From positions 2,356,001-2,420,000 of the forward strand of contig OY782499.1 in the NCBI GenBank assembly GCA_963677815.1: DNA of 64,000 nt, written 5' to 3'. The translations under genes and the position numbers were made by a program. Positions 62,871 through 64,000 of the stretch are shown here, piece by piece (within the stretch, counting starts at the first letter, position 1; every line of letters starts with the position of its first letter). The notes under the pieces were generated by a model. That model saw only the letters and a program-made list of their open reading frames with translations. It was not told where the DNA came from and did not search any database. This DNA is from JAEKNW01 sp963677815. Its GTDB lineage: Bacteria > Cloacimonadota > Cloacimonadia > Cloacimonadales > JAFGVF01.

Positions 62871-63323
62871 TCCTCCTCATTGATGCTAACTCCATTTCTT
62901 GCACTTCGATACAGAACCTAAGATACATCTCACTTAAAGACATATCTGCAAAATCCATTGAGTTAAGTCCTATCTTCCGAAGTGCCATTTCTAACCTTTC
63001 TAACGAGTACTTCTTGCTTCTTTGTTTTGAGCCTGAGATATGGAATTCGCTAGCAATGGACTCAATTTCTGCCAGCTCTTTTTGATAGTGATAAAAAAAT
63101 TTGTGATTGCCTCCACTCCTTCAAGAGTATCAACGTCATCAATAGCTTTCCCTGTAAGTGTTTCAATTACTTCAATATCTGTTTCAGCTTCTTCCAATAT
63201 GCTCAAGAACTCCACAGGACTAATTTCAGATCCTTTCTTGCCAACCCTAGCAAGAGCATCTTTAACTTTCTGATTCTTAACAATAGTACTTAAAACCTTT
63301 CTAGTTGTAGTATAAGGTATCAT
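62857..63323 (-). CDS. Tail assembly chaperone, -1 frameshift product (GT-like)
   Basis: Reading the 107-residue chaperone gene to 63093-63102 and slipping back one base joins an open frame to a TAA ending at 62857, giving 155 residues. The new part reads YHYQKELAEIESIASEF..., then LERLEMALRKIGLNSMDFAD and MYLRFCIEVQEMELASMRRN. The -1 frame is blocked by stops just upstream (the last ends at 63121) and is open from there on, and this is the spot directly before the tape measure where lambda G-GT-type slippage is known. Alternative: a separate 43-residue protein from ATG 62988, which has AAAGG six bases upstream. Confidence 0.6.
63000..63323 (-). CDS. Tail assembly chaperone (G-like), unshifted product
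   Basis: A 107-residue, acidic, helical protein (YTTTRKVLSTIVKNQKVKDALARVG, LSILEEAETDIEVIETLTG, DDVDTLEGVEAITNFFITIKKSW). Size, acidity and place between upstream structural genes and the tape measure fit the chaperone upstream of TMP in siphophages; no sequence family is recognised. The start shares one base with the lysozyme stop (TAATG), so it is coupled. Confidence 0.65.
   Translation of the reverse strand: MIPYTTTRKVLSTIVKNQKVKDALARVGKKGSEISPVEFLSILEEAETDIEVIETLTGKAIDDVDTLEGVEAITNFFITIKKSWQKLSPLLANSISQAQNKEARSTR
63093..63102 (-). promoter_or_regulatory. Candidate -1 ribosomal slip site AAATTTTTTT
   Basis: In zero frame the codons are ACA-AAT-TTT-TTT-ATC, so both A-AAT-TTT and T-TTT-TTT fit X-XXY-YYZ. 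The same sequence read one base earlier (AAA-TTT-TTT-TAT) enters the open extension frame. No obvious strong downstream stem-loop or internal SD was found by eye. Confidence 0.6.
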
Positions 63324-63775
63324 TATAACCTTCCTTTTTCCATAATTTCTGATAATTCAATAGCTCTCTGGCCTACTTGTTTTGCCCAATTACTATCAAG
63401 CATTTCTGATGCGGCTTCTTTAAATAACCCCTTGGCGAGATTTTTTCTCATCTTCTTAAAACCGTGAAATCCACCCATACCAAGATTGTAGGCCATATTG
63501 ATACATACTATCTGGCGTGCAGGTGAAAGACACTCAAACCATTCATACCTGGAAGATAGAAGCGGGATTGTTATAGCGACATCATGGTCAAGCATCATTT
63601 GAGCTTCTAGGGGTGTTATCCCCCTATCTTCAAGGTTCCTGCCATAACCAATAGACAACTTCCCAGAAGTACATTTATAGGGCTTTATTTCTAATCCCTC
63701 ATGTCTTTTTAGTTGCTCAACACAAGCTTGTTTGACAAATTCGTTTTTATCTTGTGGATACCATCTTCCTACCAT
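63323..63775 (-). CDS. Phage lysozyme (GH24, T4 type)
   Basis: A 150-residue muramidase (endolysin). The catalytic Glu is in LKRHEGLEIKPYKCTSGKLSIGYGRNLEDRGIT, which also holds the Asp/Ser-Thr region of the E-D-T triad (here CTSGKLSIGYG replaces the common DTxGxxTIGxG). The conserved AYNLGMGGFHGFKKMRKNLAKG follows. No signal peptide or SAR helix, so a holin is needed; none is seen nearby. The gene lies within the tail module rather than next to a holin cassette. It carries the AAAAAATCTCGCC repeat core on its coding strand. RBS AAGGAG is behind a hairpin. Confidence 0.88.
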   Translation of the reverse strand: MVGRWYPQDKNEFVKQACVEQLKRHEGLEIKPYKCTSGKLSIGYGRNLEDRGITPLEAQMMLDHDVAITIPLLSSRYEWFECLSPARQIVCINMAYNLGMGGFHGFKKMRKNLAKGLFKEAASEMLDSNWAKQVGQRAIELSEIMEKGRL

Positions 63776-63792
63776 GTTAGCTCCTTGTTATA

Positions 63793-63812
63793 GGGCAGGC
63801 TTTCGCCCACCC
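63793..63812 (-). promoter_or_regulatory. GAAA-tetraloop hairpin ahead of the lysozyme RBS
   Basis: Minus strand GGGTGGGC-GAAA-GCCTGCCC: an 8-bp stem (with G:T pairs) capped by a GNRA tetraloop, six bases ahead of AAGGAG. No T run follows, so it is more likely an mRNA stability or processing structure than a terminator. Confidence 0.55.
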
Positions 63813-63821
63813 ATGTTAAAT

Positions 63822-64000
63822 TTACACTTTTTTCACTATGTCATCAGATGCTGAGATAATGAAGCCAACCAAAGTATCTTTGATATCCTCAAAAGTCTCA
63901 ACAAATGCGTCATCAACTTTGTTTTCAGTTTTTGCAGCAAGTGCTTTTAAAGCCACGATAACCATATCAATGATAGGACCAGCGAGCGACTTAATAGCTT
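63822..64000 (-). CDS. Partial phage protein, C-terminal 58 residues
   Basis: An open minus-strand frame runs from the window edge to TAA at 63822 (stop codon 63824-63822), with AIKSLAGPIIDMVIVALKAL, then KTENKVDDAFVETFEDIKDTLVGFIISASDDIVKKV. The mild hydrophobic stretches are too short to call a holin. Codon use and orientation agree with the phage late genes. No family recognised. Confidence 0.65.
   Translation of the reverse strand, partial: AIKSLAGPIIDMVIVALKALAAKTENKVDDAFVETFEDIKDTLVGFIISASDDIVKKV

Noticed and set aside
63822..64000. Holin upstream of the lysozyme
   Set aside because: The visible C-terminal part has no clear transmembrane helix and ends with charged residues only; the call is not supported.

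Overview
The window looks like a low-GC chromosome of an FCB-group bacterium, most probably Cloacimonadota. The pointers are secreted proteins with a FlgD-like C-terminal sorting domain (YPNPFNPET), Bacteroidota-type lipoproteins (DUF4837-like and Big_5/Ig-like), a TamB/LolCD/RodZ envelope block, and abundant short palindromic repeats. The phylum call is an inference from gene content; no rRNA is present to settle it.

Layout. 1-4.1 kb: two secreted surface proteins around a 1.5-kb repeat-rich spacer. 4.2-4.8 kb: six tRNA genes on the minus strand, including two fMet copies. 5.2-10.5 kb: an NADH oxidase/CoA-disulfide reductase-like flavoprotein, a VOC protein, pdxJ-kbl and rsmI. 10.6-11.6 kb: a spacer carrying a nested MITE-like element. 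11.6-16 kb: a minus-strand locus with two paralogous cation:proton antiporters, a PII-like protein and a PTS EIIA protein, preceded by a LexA-like S24 regulator and a small membrane protein. 16.1-25.3 kb: a long minus-strand series (ftsY, xseB, ispA, dut, then nadA, trmN6-like, an ABC-like pair, pgsA, a DUF4837-like lipoprotein, an outer-membrane protein, DUF58). 25.8-30.4 kb: a two-subunit CoA transferase, ebfC-recR-ribE and a lipoprotein. 30.7-42 kb, minus strand: yjbQ, a GH13 amylase, TamB, LolD, LolC/E, RodZ-like, dapF and dapB. 42-52.2 kb: DUF1015, a CDF transporter, M3 oligopeptidase, acetate transporter, MFS and a transglutaminase-like protein. 52.3 kb: tRNA-Ser. 52.4-64 kb: the late end of a tailed prophage on the minus strand.

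The prophage reads, in transcription order (64 to 52.9 kb): a partial gene, T4-type lysozyme, tail-assembly chaperone with a probable -1 frameshift extension, tape measure, distal tail/baseplate proteins, a coiled-coil tail fibre, then two likely cargo genes (a small lipoprotein and a secreted C39-like cysteine peptidase). Two terminators, a block of five short direct repeats, a broken host-like gene and tRNA-Ser mark the prophage end. The other phage end lies outside the window.

The non-coding spacers are full of mobile repeats. Family A is a 468-bp element with 25-bp terminal inverted repeats; one copy is interrupted by a 161-bp family B element with a 5-bp target duplication, and subtracting the insertion returns exactly 468 bp. 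Family B elements end CCCA...TGGG and make A/T-rich 5-bp duplications; one has landed on the yjbQ stop codon. Many genes have good sigma70-like TTGACA-N16/17-TATAAT promoters, and several computed gene starts should be moved downstream to a start with a ribosome binding site.
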